Source of the DNA: Pontibacter aydingkolensis
GTDB lineage: Bacteria; Bacteroidota; Bacteroidia; Cytophagales; Hymenobacteraceae
Assembly: GCF_019443125.1 (NCBI RefSeq)
Contig: NZ_JAHYXK010000018.1
Location: 1 to 64,000, forward strand
DNA length: 64,000 bases
Direction of reading: 5' to 3'
Part shown: piece by piece, positions 1 to 9,196 of the stretch
Numbering within the stretch: the first letter of the stretch is position 1
Layout: each line of letters starts with the position of its first letter
Program-made: the position numbers and the translations under genes
The notes under the pieces: model-generated
Seen by the model: only the letters and a program-made list of their open reading frames with translations
The model's database searches: none
Told to the model about the DNA's origin: nothing

Positions 1-228
1 ACTTTACCCCGTTTTTCACTACTTTCACACTGTGGCAGTAGGGGCAGTTTATCTGGATAGTTATCTCGCACATAACTTCCTGTAAACACCCTTGCTGTCA
101 TACTTATTCCAATATCATACATTATAGACCACAACCAAAAAACAGATACCAGTAAAGTAGGTAAATACCGCTGGATAATAGTAATACTGCTCTTTTTTGC
201 TACTACCATAAACTACCTCGACCGCCAG

Positions 229-1428
229 GTGATCGGTTTATTAAAACCAACCCTAGAGCAAACCTTTAACTGGTCAGAAACTGATTACGGACATATAGTG
301 ATGGCCTTTTCAGCGGCTTATGCCTTAGGCCTACTGCTGTTTGGCAGGTTCATAGATAAGGCAGGCACCAAAATAGGTTATGCCGTTTCAATAGTAGTGT
401 GGAGTGTGGCTGCTATCTTCCACGCAGCTGCAAAGAGTACCATCGGCTTTGGAGTGGCCAGGGCTGCCTTAGGACTTGGGGAAGCCGGTAATTTTCCGGC
501 TGCCATCAAGGCTGTTGCTGAATGGTTCCCGAAGAAAGAAAGAGCGCTGGCAACAGGCATTTTCAATTCCGGGGCTAACATTGGTGCCGTAGTAGCCCCT
601 ATAATGGTGCCTGCGATACTTGCTGCCTACGGCTGGCAGGAAGCCTTTTGGATAACAGGTGCTATCGGATTTATCTGGCTGATTTTCTGGTGGATATTTT
701 ATGAGATACCAAGCCGGCAAAAAAGGGTAACTGCCTATGAACTGGAGTACATACACAGCGACAACGAACCTGTAGTAGCTGATCAGGGAAATAGCGTAAG
801 CTGGGCTAAATTGTTCCGGCTGCGGCAAACGTGGGCTTTTATTATCGGTAAGCTGCTGACAGATCCTGTCTGGTGGTTCTTCCTTTTCTGGCTCCCATCC
901 TATTTTGCCAGCACCTTTGCCATTGATTTAAAGAAGCCGAGCCTGCACCTTGTGATCGTTTACTCAGCAACTACAATTGGCAGCATTGGAGGAGGTTACT
1001 TGTCATCATACTTTATTAAAAGAGGCTGGCCCGTGTTCAAAGCAAGAAAAACAGCTATGTTGATCTTTGCCTTGTGCGTGGTTCCTATCATGGCGGCCAA
1101 GTATGCCACTGATGTTTGGGTAGCGGTAGGCCTGATCAGCCTGGCAGCAGCGGCTCATCAGGCTTGGAGTGCGAACATATTCACAACGGCCTCCGATATG
1201 TTCCCGAAACGTGCAGTAAGTTCTGTGGTGGGTATCGGTGGAATGGCAGGCGCAGTTGGGGGCATTTTGTTCCCGCTGTTGGTTGGATGGATACTGGAAA
1301 CATATAAAAGCAGCGGCAACATAGTAGCTGGCTATAACATAATCTTCATTGTGTGTGGACTTGCCTATGTTGTTGCCTGGGTTTTAATGCACCTGCTGAC
1401 TCCAAAGATGAAAGAGATCAGGTTATAG
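229..1428 (+). CDS. MFS transporter, hexuronate/ACS type, start codon missing
   Basis: Inner-membrane secondary transporter of the major facilitator superfamily, resembling the anion:cation symporter group that includes ExuT and takes up hexuronates or related sugar acids. The protein shows about 11-12 hydrophobic helices, a loop motif GRFIDKAGTKIG after the second helix, and a C-terminal half with GGYLSSYFIKRGW. The GTG at 229 is the first usable start but is almost certainly too late: the same frame is open upstream from base 76 and encodes a conserved first helix ending in NYLDRQ at 205-228. No ATG, GTG or TTG occurs in that upstream part; ATA at 124-126 (followed by D-H-N-Q-K) sits where an ATG would be expected. 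The gene may use a non-standard start, be mutated, or carry a sequencing error. The exact substrate is inferred from general resemblance only. Confidence 0.75.
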   Translation: MIGLLKPTLEQTFNWSETDYGHIVMAFSAAYALGLLLFGRFIDKAGTKIGYAVSIVVWSVAAIFHAAAKSTIGFGVARAALGLGEAGNFPAAIKAVAEWFPKKERALATGIFNSGANIGAVVAPIMVPAILAAYGWQEAFWITGAIGFIWLIFWWIFYEIPSRQKRVTAYELEYIHSDNEPVVADQGNSVSWAKLFRLRQTWAFIIGKLLTDPVWWFFLFWLPSYFASTFAIDLKKPSLHLVIVYSATTIGSIGGGYLSSYFIKRGWPVFKARKTAMLIFALCVVPIMAAKYATDVWVAVGLISLAAAAHQAWSANIFTTASDMFPKRAVSSVVGIGGMAGAVGGILFPLLVGWILETYKSSGNIVAGYNIIFIVCGLAYVVAWVLMHLLTPKMKEIRL

Positions 1429-1611
1429 AATAAGGAGAAACTGCTGATATTTATCAGTCACTTACAGCTTGCTTAAATCAGTTCTGTTACTTTAGTAGCA
1501 AAACTGGATACTTTCCGGGTTTAATAAATTACTCTCATATAGTATTCGACAAAAAACCAGGACTAGCCAAGCTATTTTCAGGCATAGCGACCTACGATTA
1601 ATTGACAAAGT

Positions 1612-1834
1612 ATGCTATCTCGGAAGATCAAAGTAACAGCAGCTATGTTTTGGAGCTTTTAAGCAAAACCCTAAGCGCAGGATTGTAAAAGTTGGGCAGA
1701 AAGCTCTTTTGCCTGTTATTGATGAATTTGATTTAATAAAAGTTGGTACAAATAATTTATATAAACTATATCCTACTGATCAGAAGTATATAGTTGAAGT
1801 TGCTATAGATTTCATTGAGAGAGTGATTAAATGA
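1612..1834 (+). pseudogene. possible small gene remnant with frameshift
   Basis: An ATG at 1612 opens MLSRKIKVTAAMFWSF and then stops. A different frame continues without a break to the TGA at 1832, encoding a plausible peptide containing KRRIVKVGQKALLPVIDEF and ending FIERVIK. A one-base change in the TTTT run near 1657 would join the two into about 74 residues. I do not recognise the family. It could be a decayed gene or chance coding potential in AT-rich DNA. The rest of 1429-2373 shows no convincing gene; a 119-residue frame at 1839-2198 has a composition unlike a real protein. Confidence 0.25.
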
Positions 1835-1968
1835 TAAGTTGCTTTTCATTAGCTATAGGGAAGCCAGACCTAATATTAACTTTCCTACTTCTCTCTTAGC
1901 ACTAATATTTCTTCTACAGCAGCAAAATCTCTGTGGAAATGGTTCGATAATTCCATCCTTTGGGCTAC

Positions 1969-2009
1969 AAAAAGGGAAAAGTGATTATTTGGATCGCCTT
2001 TCCCTTTTT
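1969..2009. terminator. terminator-like hairpin
   Basis: Perfect 11-bp arms AAAAAGGGAAA (1969-1979) and TTTCCCTTTTT (1999-2009) surround a 19-base loop, followed by CTTTTCCC. The stem has A- and T-rich ends on both sides, as in a bidirectional rho-independent terminator. It lies between the MFS gene or its remnant neighbour and the EEP gene. Confidence 0.4.
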
Positions 2010-2373
2010 CTTTTCCCTCCAAAAACTGCTCTGTCTCCTTGTAAAGGGCGAAAAGCCGTTTACCCTTGTGGTTCGATAACCCTCTATTACACGGTCATAA
2101 TACACCCCGTCCAGGAAACATCATCGCCTGCAGCTGCTTTCTGCCCTGTATCTGTTTTTTACTTTAGGAAAGTATATTATCCAAACAAGTTAAGGTGACA
2201 GCATAGTCCTGGTAACATTAGACTTAACTTCTTTTGTACTTCTAATAGTAGCAGTTGAGCTGTTAGATACATATACATCGACATTATAGATTTATGTAAA
2301 AGGAGGCTTATCAGATAGATTTGATCCAGAAGTTACAACTAAATACTTCCTCATAAACGTATGAAAGCATACT

Positions 2374-3375
2374 ATGAAGGTCGCACAAAAAATAAGCTTT
2401 TACTTTTCGTTAGTAGCAGGTACACTATTGATTATGGTCACCCTGCTATCACTGATCTATGATGTCCGGTTCTGGTATCTTAAAGCGCTGGATTTCCCCA
2501 GAGTGCAAGTGCTTATTGGCCTTTTCTTATCTCTCATTCTGTTTATCGCAATGAACAATCGGTGGAAGATTCCGGCATATTTGTTCATAACTGGTTTACT
2601 TATCAGTATCGCCCTGCAAGCGCGTTTTGTGTTTCCTTATACTAAATTTGCAGGTAAAGTAGTAGAAACCTTGCCTCCTGCTTCAACAAAAAGCAACCAA
2701 ACTTTCAGCCTGCTGGTTGCCAATGTCTGGATAGAAAATGATCAGATAGATGATTTCCTAAGAATGGTGTATAGTGCAGACCCAGACATTGTGCTGGCTA
2801 TGGAGACAAACAGGTGGTGGATTGAAAACCTTTCACCTCTTGAAAAAATTTATCCGCACAAGGTAGTATACCCGCTCGATAACACCTACGGTATGGCGCT
2901 ATACTCCAAGATGCCATTGCTAAATCCGCAGGTAAAATTCTTAAGCCACGAGAATGTTCCTTCTATACACACAGAGGTAAGTATATATGGCAACGCTACC
3001 TTTATTTTACATGCAGTGCACCCCGTACCACCAAAGCCTAGCAAGCACCCGGATAATGTAGGAAAAGAAGAAGTTGAACTCCTCAAAGTAGGCAAAATGG
3101 TGCAGCAAAGTCAATTACCTACCGTTGTGGCTGGTGACTTTAATGATGTGGCCTGGTCTAACACGTCCCGGTTGTTTGGCACTAATAGTAAGCTTGGAGA
3201 CATACGCATCGGGCGTGGGCTATACAATTCATTCGATGCCACTTCTTATATCATGAGGTGGCCACTTGATCACATCTATGTGTCCGGGGAGTTTAAGGTA
3301 GTAACCCTGCAAAAGTTACCAAAATTTGGGTCAGATCACTTCCCGATTTATGTTGAACTGGCGCTCACAAAATAG
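2374..3375 (+). CDS. membrane-anchored endonuclease/exonuclease/phosphatase family protein
   Basis: Three hydrophobic segments in the first 95 residues (around 8-28, 45-60 and 68-85) anchor an extracytoplasmic EEP (DNase I-like) domain from about residue 110 to the end. The expected metal-phosphoesterase motifs are visible in order: an Asn in VANVW, a Glu in LAMETN, a His in LHAVHP, GDFND, and the terminal GSDHFP. EEP proteins with N-terminal membrane helices are common in Bacteroidota and are predicted phosphodiesterases or nucleases; the substrate cannot be told from sequence. Start ATG at 2374 leads straight into the first helix. It stands alone, with 945 bp upstream and no partner downstream. 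No AAGTATA heptamer was seen in this or the preceding gene, unlike the rest of the window. Confidence 0.85.
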   Translation: MKVAQKISFYFSLVAGTLLIMVTLLSLIYDVRFWYLKALDFPRVQVLIGLFLSLILFIAMNNRWKIPAYLFITGLLISIALQARFVFPYTKFAGKVVETLPPASTKSNQTFSLLVANVWIENDQIDDFLRMVYSADPDIVLAMETNRWWIENLSPLEKIYPHKVVYPLDNTYGMALYSKMPLLNPQVKFLSHENVPSIHTEVSIYGNATFILHAVHPVPPKPSKHPDNVGKEEVELLKVGKMVQQSQLPTVVAGDFNDVAWSNTSRLFGTNSKLGDIRIGRGLYNSFDATSYIMRWPLDHIYVSGEFKVVTLQKLPKFGSDHFPIYVELALTK

Positions 3376-3634
3376 CGTGGTAGCTGACAAAGTAACTAGC
3401 TTATTATTTAGTAGCATATATCTCAGCTGTAACTGCTGCCTAACTTTCGTTTTAGCAAGCACGAAGTAGAGTGCTATCTTTGTTAATGTATCAGCTGCAC
3501 CCAATAAACCAGTAAGGCTGGCTAATGCTCACCCGAGAAAGCTCTGCTGAATCAATTTGTAGATAACATCAGGGTTTTATTTATACTTTGAGCCTCTGGC
3601 ATCCCAAATTTAGAAGCGGTAAAGATAAGCCAAC

Positions 3635-3919
3635 CTAATACTCACTCCTTCTTTTTGCCCGTTCCTGTAAGGCTTTAAGCTCATGCTCGGCTGCCTTGAG
3701 CCTGTTTTTTGCAGCTTTTTCGCGTTGCAGTGCTTCTTCCGATAACCGCTTCGCCTCTTTTACTTCCCGTTCCAGTTGTTCTACTTCCCGTTGCTGCGCT
3801 GCCACTGCCGGGTCATCAGACACTCTGCCGTTTCCGGAAAATGTAGAACAACTTACGAGTAACGTGAAAAGTAGCATAGCACAAAAGTGCAAAATTGATT
3901 TATATGTAAATGTTTTCAT
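3635..3919 (-). CDS. small coiled-coil lipoprotein
   Basis: 94 residues. A basic N-terminus and hydrophobic stretch end in the lipobox LLVSC, so Cys24 should be lipidated and the protein anchored to a membrane facing the periplasm. From about residue 40 on it is one long charged heptad-like helix (QREVEQLEREVKEAKRLSEE and on to residue 90), similar in layout to small Lpp-like or DUF-type lipoproteins, but I recognise no named family. It is monocistronic: the neighbours lie 176 bp upstream and 260 bp away, and nothing else is visible in those spacers. Its opposite strand is also open but has the composition of a shadow frame. Confidence 0.75.
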   Translation of the reverse strand: MKTFTYKSILHFCAMLLFTLLVSCSTFSGNGRVSDDPAVAAQQREVEQLEREVKEAKRLSEEALQREKAAKNRLKAAEHELKALQERAKRRSEY

Positions 3920-4094
3920 TGTATCATCTTTTGTTACACTAGTTATCTACGGGTATAGCAACCTATATGGTTCAAATTAACCCCGTTACAAATTTCATCT
4001 AATTAGAAGATCTCTTATTATCCGGGAAAATCAGTTCAAAAAATGATAGCTAAAAGCTAGCCGCTTTATAAGCAGGAAATCCAAAATTTATAAT

Positions 4095-4979
4095 TTATAC
4101 TTTAGCGCTATCTGCCAGCTGCACCACCAACTGAGCGATCTCCTTAGGTTTTTCTTCCTGCAGGAAATGTTTGGAGTCTAACTTATGTACTGTGCTCAGA
4201 TTTGCCACCCGCTTTATCTCATTGCCATAGTGCTCATAATCCAGTGCAGGGTCGTCGGCTCCCCAAATAGCCTGTACCGGATAGTTCACATGCTGCACAG
4301 CCTGATAACACAACTGCTTAAACTCCTCCGACTTCTGGAAATTCCGCATGATCTTCAGAAAAGCTTTGCCACCATCGTCGCGCTTAAGCAGATCAACATA
4401 AGCATACACTTCCTCTTTGGGCAAATCATCGGCATGGTTTACTCCCAGCTGTGAGAAAAGCAGGTACCAGGTAGGGTGCTGAACAGTCATTAGTTCCGCC
4501 TCCCCCAACAGCGGCTTTTCAAATGGTCGCATCGGAAGCGGCTTTTGAAACTTGTCCACCTCTATCCAGGTGTTCAGGATGGTGAGTGAGAGCACCTTCT
4601 CTTTGTTCTCGGCTGCCATGGCAAAACCGATCGGGCCTCCGATGTCATGTATAAGCAAGTGGTACTTTTCGATGCCCATCACTTCGGCCGCACGGGCACA
4701 AAAGTGTGCAAAGTTGTGGAAGGTGTATTCAAAATTTTCTGGTCTGTCTGATAAACCAAGGCCGGGAAGATCAATGGAAACACCGCGCATGCCTTTAGCC
4801 GCCAGTGCATGTATCACCTTGCGGTACAGGTAAGATGAGGTAGGAACCCCGTGGATACAGAACACCACCTCTCCTTCGCCTTCGTCCAGCACAAAGGTCC
4901 TGAGACCGTCTACCTGTATAAATTTCCCGGCAGCTTTGTGCTGCTCTATTACCTGCTCAACTGTTCTTTTATTACTCAT
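4095..4979 (-). CDS. alpha/beta hydrolase, haloalkane dehalogenase-like
   Basis: 294 residues, a full-length alpha/beta hydrolase fold enzyme. The oxyanion region HGVPTSS lies at 43-49, the nucleophile elbow HDIGG at 111-115 gives Asp112 as nucleophile, an acidic residue lies in WGADDPALD near 239-247, and the base is His271 in SKHFLQEEKP. An Asp nucleophile preceded by His is the pattern of haloalkane dehalogenases and epoxide hydrolases, not of ester hydrolases that use Ser. The usual Trp after the nucleophile (HDWGG) is Ile here, which may matter because that Trp contributes to the halide site in dehalogenases. No signal peptide, so cytoplasmic. The gene is single, and its upstream spacer holds a copy of a dispersed repeat (5034-5098). 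Substrate unknown. Confidence 0.85.
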   Translation of the reverse strand: MSNKRTVEQVIEQHKAAGKFIQVDGLRTFVLDEGEGEVVFCIHGVPTSSYLYRKVIHALAAKGMRGVSIDLPGLGLSDRPENFEYTFHNFAHFCARAAEVMGIEKYHLLIHDIGGPIGFAMAAENKEKVLSLTILNTWIEVDKFQKPLPMRPFEKPLLGEAELMTVQHPTWYLLFSQLGVNHADDLPKEEVYAYVDLLKRDDGGKAFLKIMRNFQKSEEFKQLCYQAVQHVNYPVQAIWGADDPALDYEHYGNEIKRVANLSTVHKLDSKHFLQEEKPKEIAQLVVQLADSAKV

Positions 4980-5033
4980 AGCTTCTGATTGTATTTATAG
5001 GGTAAGTGGTCTATGGTGTTTATTTAGTGGTTA

Positions 5034-5098
5034 GCCTGGCGCAAGCGTCCTCGTCCCGAAGCAAGTCCGGGATCTGCGACTCGTGACCGGCTATAGTT
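5034..5098 (-). repeat. dispersed REP-like repeat, family A, copy 1
   Basis: About 64 bp, nearly identical to copies at 9259-9322 and 14821-14883 on the other strand. Conserved core read in the plus orientation of the other copies: CTATAGCCGG, then GTCACGAGTCGCAGATC, a hairpin with arms TCCCG and CGGGA, then CGAGGACGCTCGCGCCAGC. It occupies the spacer between the hydrolase and the GH15 gene. No ORF. The layout resembles REP sequences moved by RAYT transposases, but no RAYT gene is in the window. Confidence 0.75.
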
Positions 5099-5219
5099 AG
5101 AATGTAGTGACCCAACCTCTTTAAAAGTCAAGAATTCGCTTTAATTAAACAGCCCATATAGCTCTAACACATAAACAGCTATAGGGTATGTTGGTGTACG
5201 GCATACTAAAACCAAAGTG

Positions 5220-6932
5220 TCAAGCAAAAGCCTCTTTGTAATCGATCACGGCGCCAATCAGGGAGGCGTGAACAAAAGCCTGTGGCACATTTCCCAGCCA
5301 CTCCCCTGTCTCAGGATCTCCTTCTTCCGGCATAGTACCTGCATCGTTCATAAACTGCAGGGCTGCATCCAGGGTTTGTTCCACTTTCTCACGGTTCTTC
5401 CGCATTACCCAATACTGGGCTACCCAGAACGTGCCCGCCAGAAAAGCCCCCTCCTGCTGCGAGTCATATTCTACCAGGTGGCGGCGGTACAGGTTATGCT
5501 GGCAATAGCCCTGCTCCAGCCTTTCAATAGTCCTTAGCATATGTGGAGTATCTGCTTCGGTATAGCCCCAAATCGGAAACAGCGCCGCACTCACGTCCAC
5601 CGCATTACTTCCGGCATAAACGGCATAGGCGCCATCCGAAGTATAACAGTTCTCCTCCACATACTGCCGTATCTGCTCAGATGCTTTTAGCCACCGCTGC
5701 TTCTGTTTCTTGTCTTGTGAGTGCTCAGCGATATACTTCAGGCTGATAGAGGCTATTACTTTGCTGGAAGTATAGTGGTGGATTTCTGTTTCTTCCCAGA
5801 TACCATGATCCCGCTCGTCCCAATGCGCTACCAGAAAGTCAGCCATTTGCTCCACGGTTTCCCAGTGCTCCCTGGTGTTGTAGCGGTTATAGATTACCTT
5901 TGCGGCGATGATCACATTGCTGTTGGCATCGAGTTGCAGCTGATTGTTGGCGCCGTTACCGTAGCGTACTGGTTTGCTCCCTCTGTATCCAGCAAAATCA
6001 AGCTCCTGTTCTGTACCGGCGGGCTGCTCATCCAGCGTTAGCATGGGCACTACAGGCTTTCGAATCCGGTGCATGGCCGAGCACATAAAGCTGAGAAACA
6101 TCCGCTCCTCTTCTCCGTCGCTACCAGCTCTGGCCAGGGCACTTACAATCATAGCCGCATCCCGCAGCCATACATACCGGTAGTCATAGTTTCTGGGGCC
6201 GCCTAAAACCTCCGGAAGTGAAGTGGTGGCAGCAGCAATGATACCTCCATTCTGAGCATAGGTAAGCAGGCGAAGCAGGCGTAGCGACTTGCGAACTTCC
6301 TCCTGATAAGGACCTTTGTAAGTGATGTGGTCTGCAATCTCTTTCCAGTTCTTAAGTGTTAAAACCCTTGACTCCTCTATGTCCTTTTCCGGCTTGTCAA
6401 GCGTTTTCTCCGCCAGCACGAACCAGGCCTCTTCACCAGCGGGCACGTGGCAAAAGATTGTGTCCTGCCGTACCCTCATCGGATGAGAGGCATAGATGTG
6501 GAAATCATATTCAAGGATAACGTGCTTCTCCCCGCTCTGCTCCAGTACCGGTGCCTGCCGTGCATAGTTCGGACGATAAGCCAAATGCATTGTATAGTCC
6601 AGCGGTGCAGCAGAGAGTTTTCGGCAAATACCGTAGAAGCTGTTGTCCAACGGCATCCAGTCTTCGAGCACCAGCTTGCCGCCACCGCCAACAAAGTGGG
6701 TTTGCAACAGGGCACTGTCTTCCAGGTATTTTCGCTTTTCGAACTCCATCCCCTCCAGCTCCATTCGCCACATACCGCCCTTTTCAGTATCCAGCAGGCA
6801 GGCAAAAAATGAAGGGTTGTCGAAGCGTTTCGGGCAATACCAGACTATACTTCCCTGCCTGTCCAGTAAGGCGCAGGTACGGCGGTCGCCTATCATGGCA
6901 AGGTCCTTTATGTTTATGTCTGTTTTCTCCAT
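5220..6932 (-). CDS. glycoside hydrolase family 15 protein (glucoamylase or trehalase type)
   Basis: 570 residues with the two-part build of bacterial GH15 enzymes: an N-terminal beta-sandwich (about 1-200, beginning KDLAMIGDRRTCALLD) and an alpha/alpha barrel (about 210-565). The barrel opens with the substrate loop GGPRNYDYRYVWLRDA. The two catalytic glutamates are expected in GIWEE near residue 380 and in MPEEGDPETGEWLGNVPQAF near 532-545; both are present. There is no signal peptide, so it acts in the cytoplasm on alpha-glucans or trehalose. Cytoplasmic bacterial GH15 proteins include alpha,alpha-trehalases as well as glucoamylases and sequence alone does not decide. It is transcribed alone; the 705-bp region upstream is filled with repeats. 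Confidence 0.9.
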   Translation of the reverse strand: MEKTDINIKDLAMIGDRRTCALLDRQGSIVWYCPKRFDNPSFFACLLDTEKGGMWRMELEGMEFEKRKYLEDSALLQTHFVGGGGKLVLEDWMPLDNSFYGICRKLSAAPLDYTMHLAYRPNYARQAPVLEQSGEKHVILEYDFHIYASHPMRVRQDTIFCHVPAGEEAWFVLAEKTLDKPEKDIEESRVLTLKNWKEIADHITYKGPYQEEVRKSLRLLRLLTYAQNGGIIAAATTSLPEVLGGPRNYDYRYVWLRDAAMIVSALARAGSDGEEERMFLSFMCSAMHRIRKPVVPMLTLDEQPAGTEQELDFAGYRGSKPVRYGNGANNQLQLDANSNVIIAAKVIYNRYNTREHWETVEQMADFLVAHWDERDHGIWEETEIHHYTSSKVIASISLKYIAEHSQDKKQKQRWLKASEQIRQYVEENCYTSDGAYAVYAGSNAVDVSAALFPIWGYTEADTPHMLRTIERLEQGYCQHNLYRRHLVEYDSQQEGAFLAGTFWVAQYWVMRKNREKVEQTLDAALQFMNDAGTMPEEGDPETGEWLGNVPQAFVHASLIGAVIDYKEAFA

Positions 6933-7095
6933 AGATAATTGGTGCTTTGATAAAACAGGCTATCTAACTGCTTCCTCATTTAAGGTACGATGCTTTTGTA
7001 TTTCCAACTGTTAGTGTGAATCCAACCCTGGCCCCTCCGAGAAGTAAGGCAGTTTTATTTCATTGCCGTTATCTTAAGAAAAATAATAGCGATCC

Positions 7096-7121
7096 TGTCA
7101 TTTCGAACGAGTGAGAAATCT
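7096..7121 (+). repeat. dispersed repeat end, family C
   Basis: TGTCATTTCGAACG followed by AGTGAGAAATCT. The same 26-bp end is present at 9450-9477 in the opposite orientation as one arm of an inverted-repeat element. This sequence type is a common intergenic repeat in Bacteroidota. Here only one arm is evident. Confidence 0.55.
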
Positions 7122-7159
7122 GGAGTATTTCACAGTCCCAGAATATTTCAGATTACTTG

Positions 7160-7365
7160 CTTTTCTGGATTTGCAATCAGGAAGTATAGTATTATCAGGA
7201 TCTGTGATCCGATTTTATACTTTGCCAATTGCTGCACTGCGGCTATACTTTAAAAGCCGGATTACATATCCGCAAAGCAGGTGCTTCTGTTAAAAGCCGG
7301 ATTGCAAAACTTAATAGCAGGTGCTTCGGGATTGCAAATCCCGAAAAGCAAAGTATAGAGATCAT
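7160..7365 (-). repeat. composite palindrome repeat, family B, copy 1
   Basis: About 200 bp made of short palindromes such as CGGGATT-GCA-AATCCCG (around 7327-7343) and CGGATT units, separated by AGCAGGTGCTTC and AAAGTATA words. Its reverse complement aligns with 14650-14800: both run TTTGC, CTTCGGG, AATCCCG, CACCTGCT, AATCCGGCTTT, CAAAGTATA, ATCGGATC, AGATCCTGAT. This copy has one extra internal palindrome unit. It fills the spacer between the GH15 gene and the 174-residue membrane protein; no real gene is present in 6933-7637. Confidence 0.7.
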
Positions 7366-7637
7366 CAGCAGAAAAAAGATTTCGCAACGTAAATCAACCA
7401 GAGTAAAAACATTTAAAACGACATTGGGTTTGTGAGCCAATAAAGTTTACTTATTTAACAGCCTCTTTACGTACTAAGACAGTTGCCCAAATCGAACTTT
7501 AAGCAGAAGGATGCACGTAAACATATTTTAAGCGTATCAGCAACGAAAGTAGTGACAGCTGCCGGTGTTGCTTTTGCCTTAAGAGCATCGCCTAATGGCT
7601 GCTATCAAAAATAAATACGACAAAGAATGATTTTACT

Positions 7638-8162
7638 ATGAAAACCAGGAAGCAACAGACAAACCACCACCAGGATAGCGCAACAACTGATATTGCCCGC
7701 GTGGCAGCAGGTATAGGCATTGGTGTAGTGGCAGGATTGGTGGGTACTGCCGTGATGACGGCAGCCCAGATGATAGAGATGCAATACAGTGGCCGGGAGT
7801 CCAGCGATACGCCTTACAAAGCCGTGAAGAAGACATTTGGCATAGAAGCGCAGTCTGATGAAGACAAGGAACTGATAACAAACGTAAGCCACTTTGGTTA
7901 TGGTACTACATGGGGGATACCACGGGGCATAATGGCCGTTTTAGGAGCTGACGGTGTGACTGGCACAACAGCACATTTCGGAGCTGTTTGGGGCACTGAA
8001 CTGAGCTTGTTGCCAGCCATGGATGTGATGGAGCCTGTGACCACCTGGAAGCCTAAAGCCATTGCTGAGGATGCCATGTTTCATGCTGTATATGCCATTG
8101 CAACGGGTATAACGGCTGACATTTTAGCTAAATGGCTGCGCGGGAAAGACGGTAACAACTGA
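7638..8162 (+). CDS. hypothetical membrane protein with glycine-rich helices
   Basis: 174 residues, family not recognised by name. A polar N-terminus is followed by a strongly hydrophobic, glycine-rich helix (about 22-48, VAAGIGIGVVAGLVGTAVMTAAQMIEMQ) and further amphipathic segments with GYGTTWGIPRGI at about 89-100 and a C-terminal helix near 150-165. The glycine pattern and MTAAQM motif recall small DUF1440-like inner-membrane proteins, which I offer only as a comparison. The next gene starts 36 bp later on the same strand, so the two probably form one transcript. Confidence 0.7.
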   Translation: MKTRKQQTNHHQDSATTDIARVAAGIGIGVVAGLVGTAVMTAAQMIEMQYSGRESSDTPYKAVKKTFGIEAQSDEDKELITNVSHFGYGTTWGIPRGIMAVLGADGVTGTTAHFGAVWGTELSLLPAMDVMEPVTTWKPKAIAEDAMFHAVYAIATGITADILAKWLRGKDGNN

Positions 8163-8197
8163 TAAGTATATTATTGCTGACCAAAATACTTTAAACT

Positions 8198-8950
8198 ATG
8201 AAAAACAGGTTTATACTTTATACGCTGCTATACTTTGCCATTATTCTGCTTCCCCAACAACTGCTGGCGCAGGGGCAGGTAGCCAGCAGACTCATCAGGG
8301 GAGACGATTTTCAGATTGCAGTTGGTTACGATTTCCATCGCGTTGATTTTAAAGACCTGAACCGCTCTATTCGTGCTGCCGGCTTTCCGGAGCTATCAGA
8401 AGACATACACTCGGTAAGCTTTATGGCGCAGAACATTTCGGATAAATGGATGCTGACACTTAAAACGTCTTACGCCTTTAAAAATAAAGCCAGCTTAGCC
8501 AGTAAAGAAATTGACTACAGCAACCAGCAGTTTTCACTGGGCCTTGGTTACAATGTGCTGACCTCTGACAAAGCCCGCTTACTGCCCAGCCTAATGGCTA
8601 CTCTTGGCAGAAACATGTTGCTTATACAGGACAAAACAAGTACACCGGCTAACTTCCAGAGCCTGTTGCAAAACCCGGCGCAGGAGGCAGACCTCCGTAA
8701 TTTCACTTACCTGGCTGATGCGGGCCTGGCTTATCATTATCAGTTTTACAGAAGGGAGCGCGACAGGGAAACCGGCAAAAGATCTACCTGGGTTCCTTTA
8801 ATTATTAAAGCCGGATACAGGTTTCAGCTTGGCGAGAGCGATTTTAAGTTTGACGGGGACAAAGTAGCCGGCGTACCGGATATTTCTATGGAAGGTTTTT
8901 ACGCATCTGTACATATTGGCCTTGGCACTAAACTCCTTCCGGCGAATTAA
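8198..8950 (+). CDS. outer-membrane beta-barrel protein, hypothetical
   Basis: 250 residues. A signal peptide (about 1-24, ending LLAQG) leads into alternating short strands typical of a small outer-membrane barrel: DDFQIAVGYDFHRVDF, SFMAQNISDKWMLTLKTSYAF, QFSLGLGYNVL, FTYLADAGLAYHYQF, WVPLIIKAGYRFQLG and a final YASVHIGLGTKLL. No named family is recognised. It follows the membrane protein gene by 36 bp and is probably cotranscribed with it. The 616-bp downstream spacer contains only repeats. Confidence 0.75.
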   Translation: MKNRFILYTLLYFAIILLPQQLLAQGQVASRLIRGDDFQIAVGYDFHRVDFKDLNRSIRAAGFPELSEDIHSVSFMAQNISDKWMLTLKTSYAFKNKASLASKEIDYSNQQFSLGLGYNVLTSDKARLLPSLMATLGRNMLLIQDKTSTPANFQSLLQNPAQEADLRNFTYLADAGLAYHYQFYRRERDRETGKRSTWVPLIIKAGYRFQLGESDFKFDGDKVAGVPDISMEGFYASVHIGLGTKLLPAN

Positions 8951-9116
8951 AACCAAGTGTGCTGTGCGCAAGGGCAAGTAGCATTACGTTTTGTGGGGCA
9001 GAATGCAGGAGAATATACTTTGATAACTGTTTTGATGAGGGCTTTAGATTAATCCCTTTTAGTTTTTTTTAAAGTATAAACCTGAGATGCGATTAACCTA
9101 ACCCTACCCCTCCCAA

Positions 9117-9151
9117 GAGGGGAATTTTTACTTGTGCATGTAATTCCCCTC
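9117..9151. repeat. intergenic hairpin, family D
   Basis: Perfect 10-bp arms GAGGGGAATT (9117-9126) and AATTCCCCTC (9142-9151) with a 15-base loop, flanked by CCCTACCCCTCCC on the left and CCTCGGAGCAGGG on the right. This is a repeat type widely seen between genes in Bacteroidota. It may double as a transcription stop after the barrel gene. Confidence 0.55.
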
Positions 9152-9196
9152 CTCGGAGCAGGGCCGTTTCATTCTCTCTTTTCCCTTTCGCTGGCG

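Noticed and set aside
1839-2198. Open frame of 119 residues on the plus strand
   Set aside because: Composition is unlike a protein, it spans a terminator-like hairpin, and no family is suggested.
7243-7440. Open frame of 65 residues on the minus strand
   Set aside because: It is made of the family B palindromic repeat; a similar false frame occurs over the other copy at 14563-14835.
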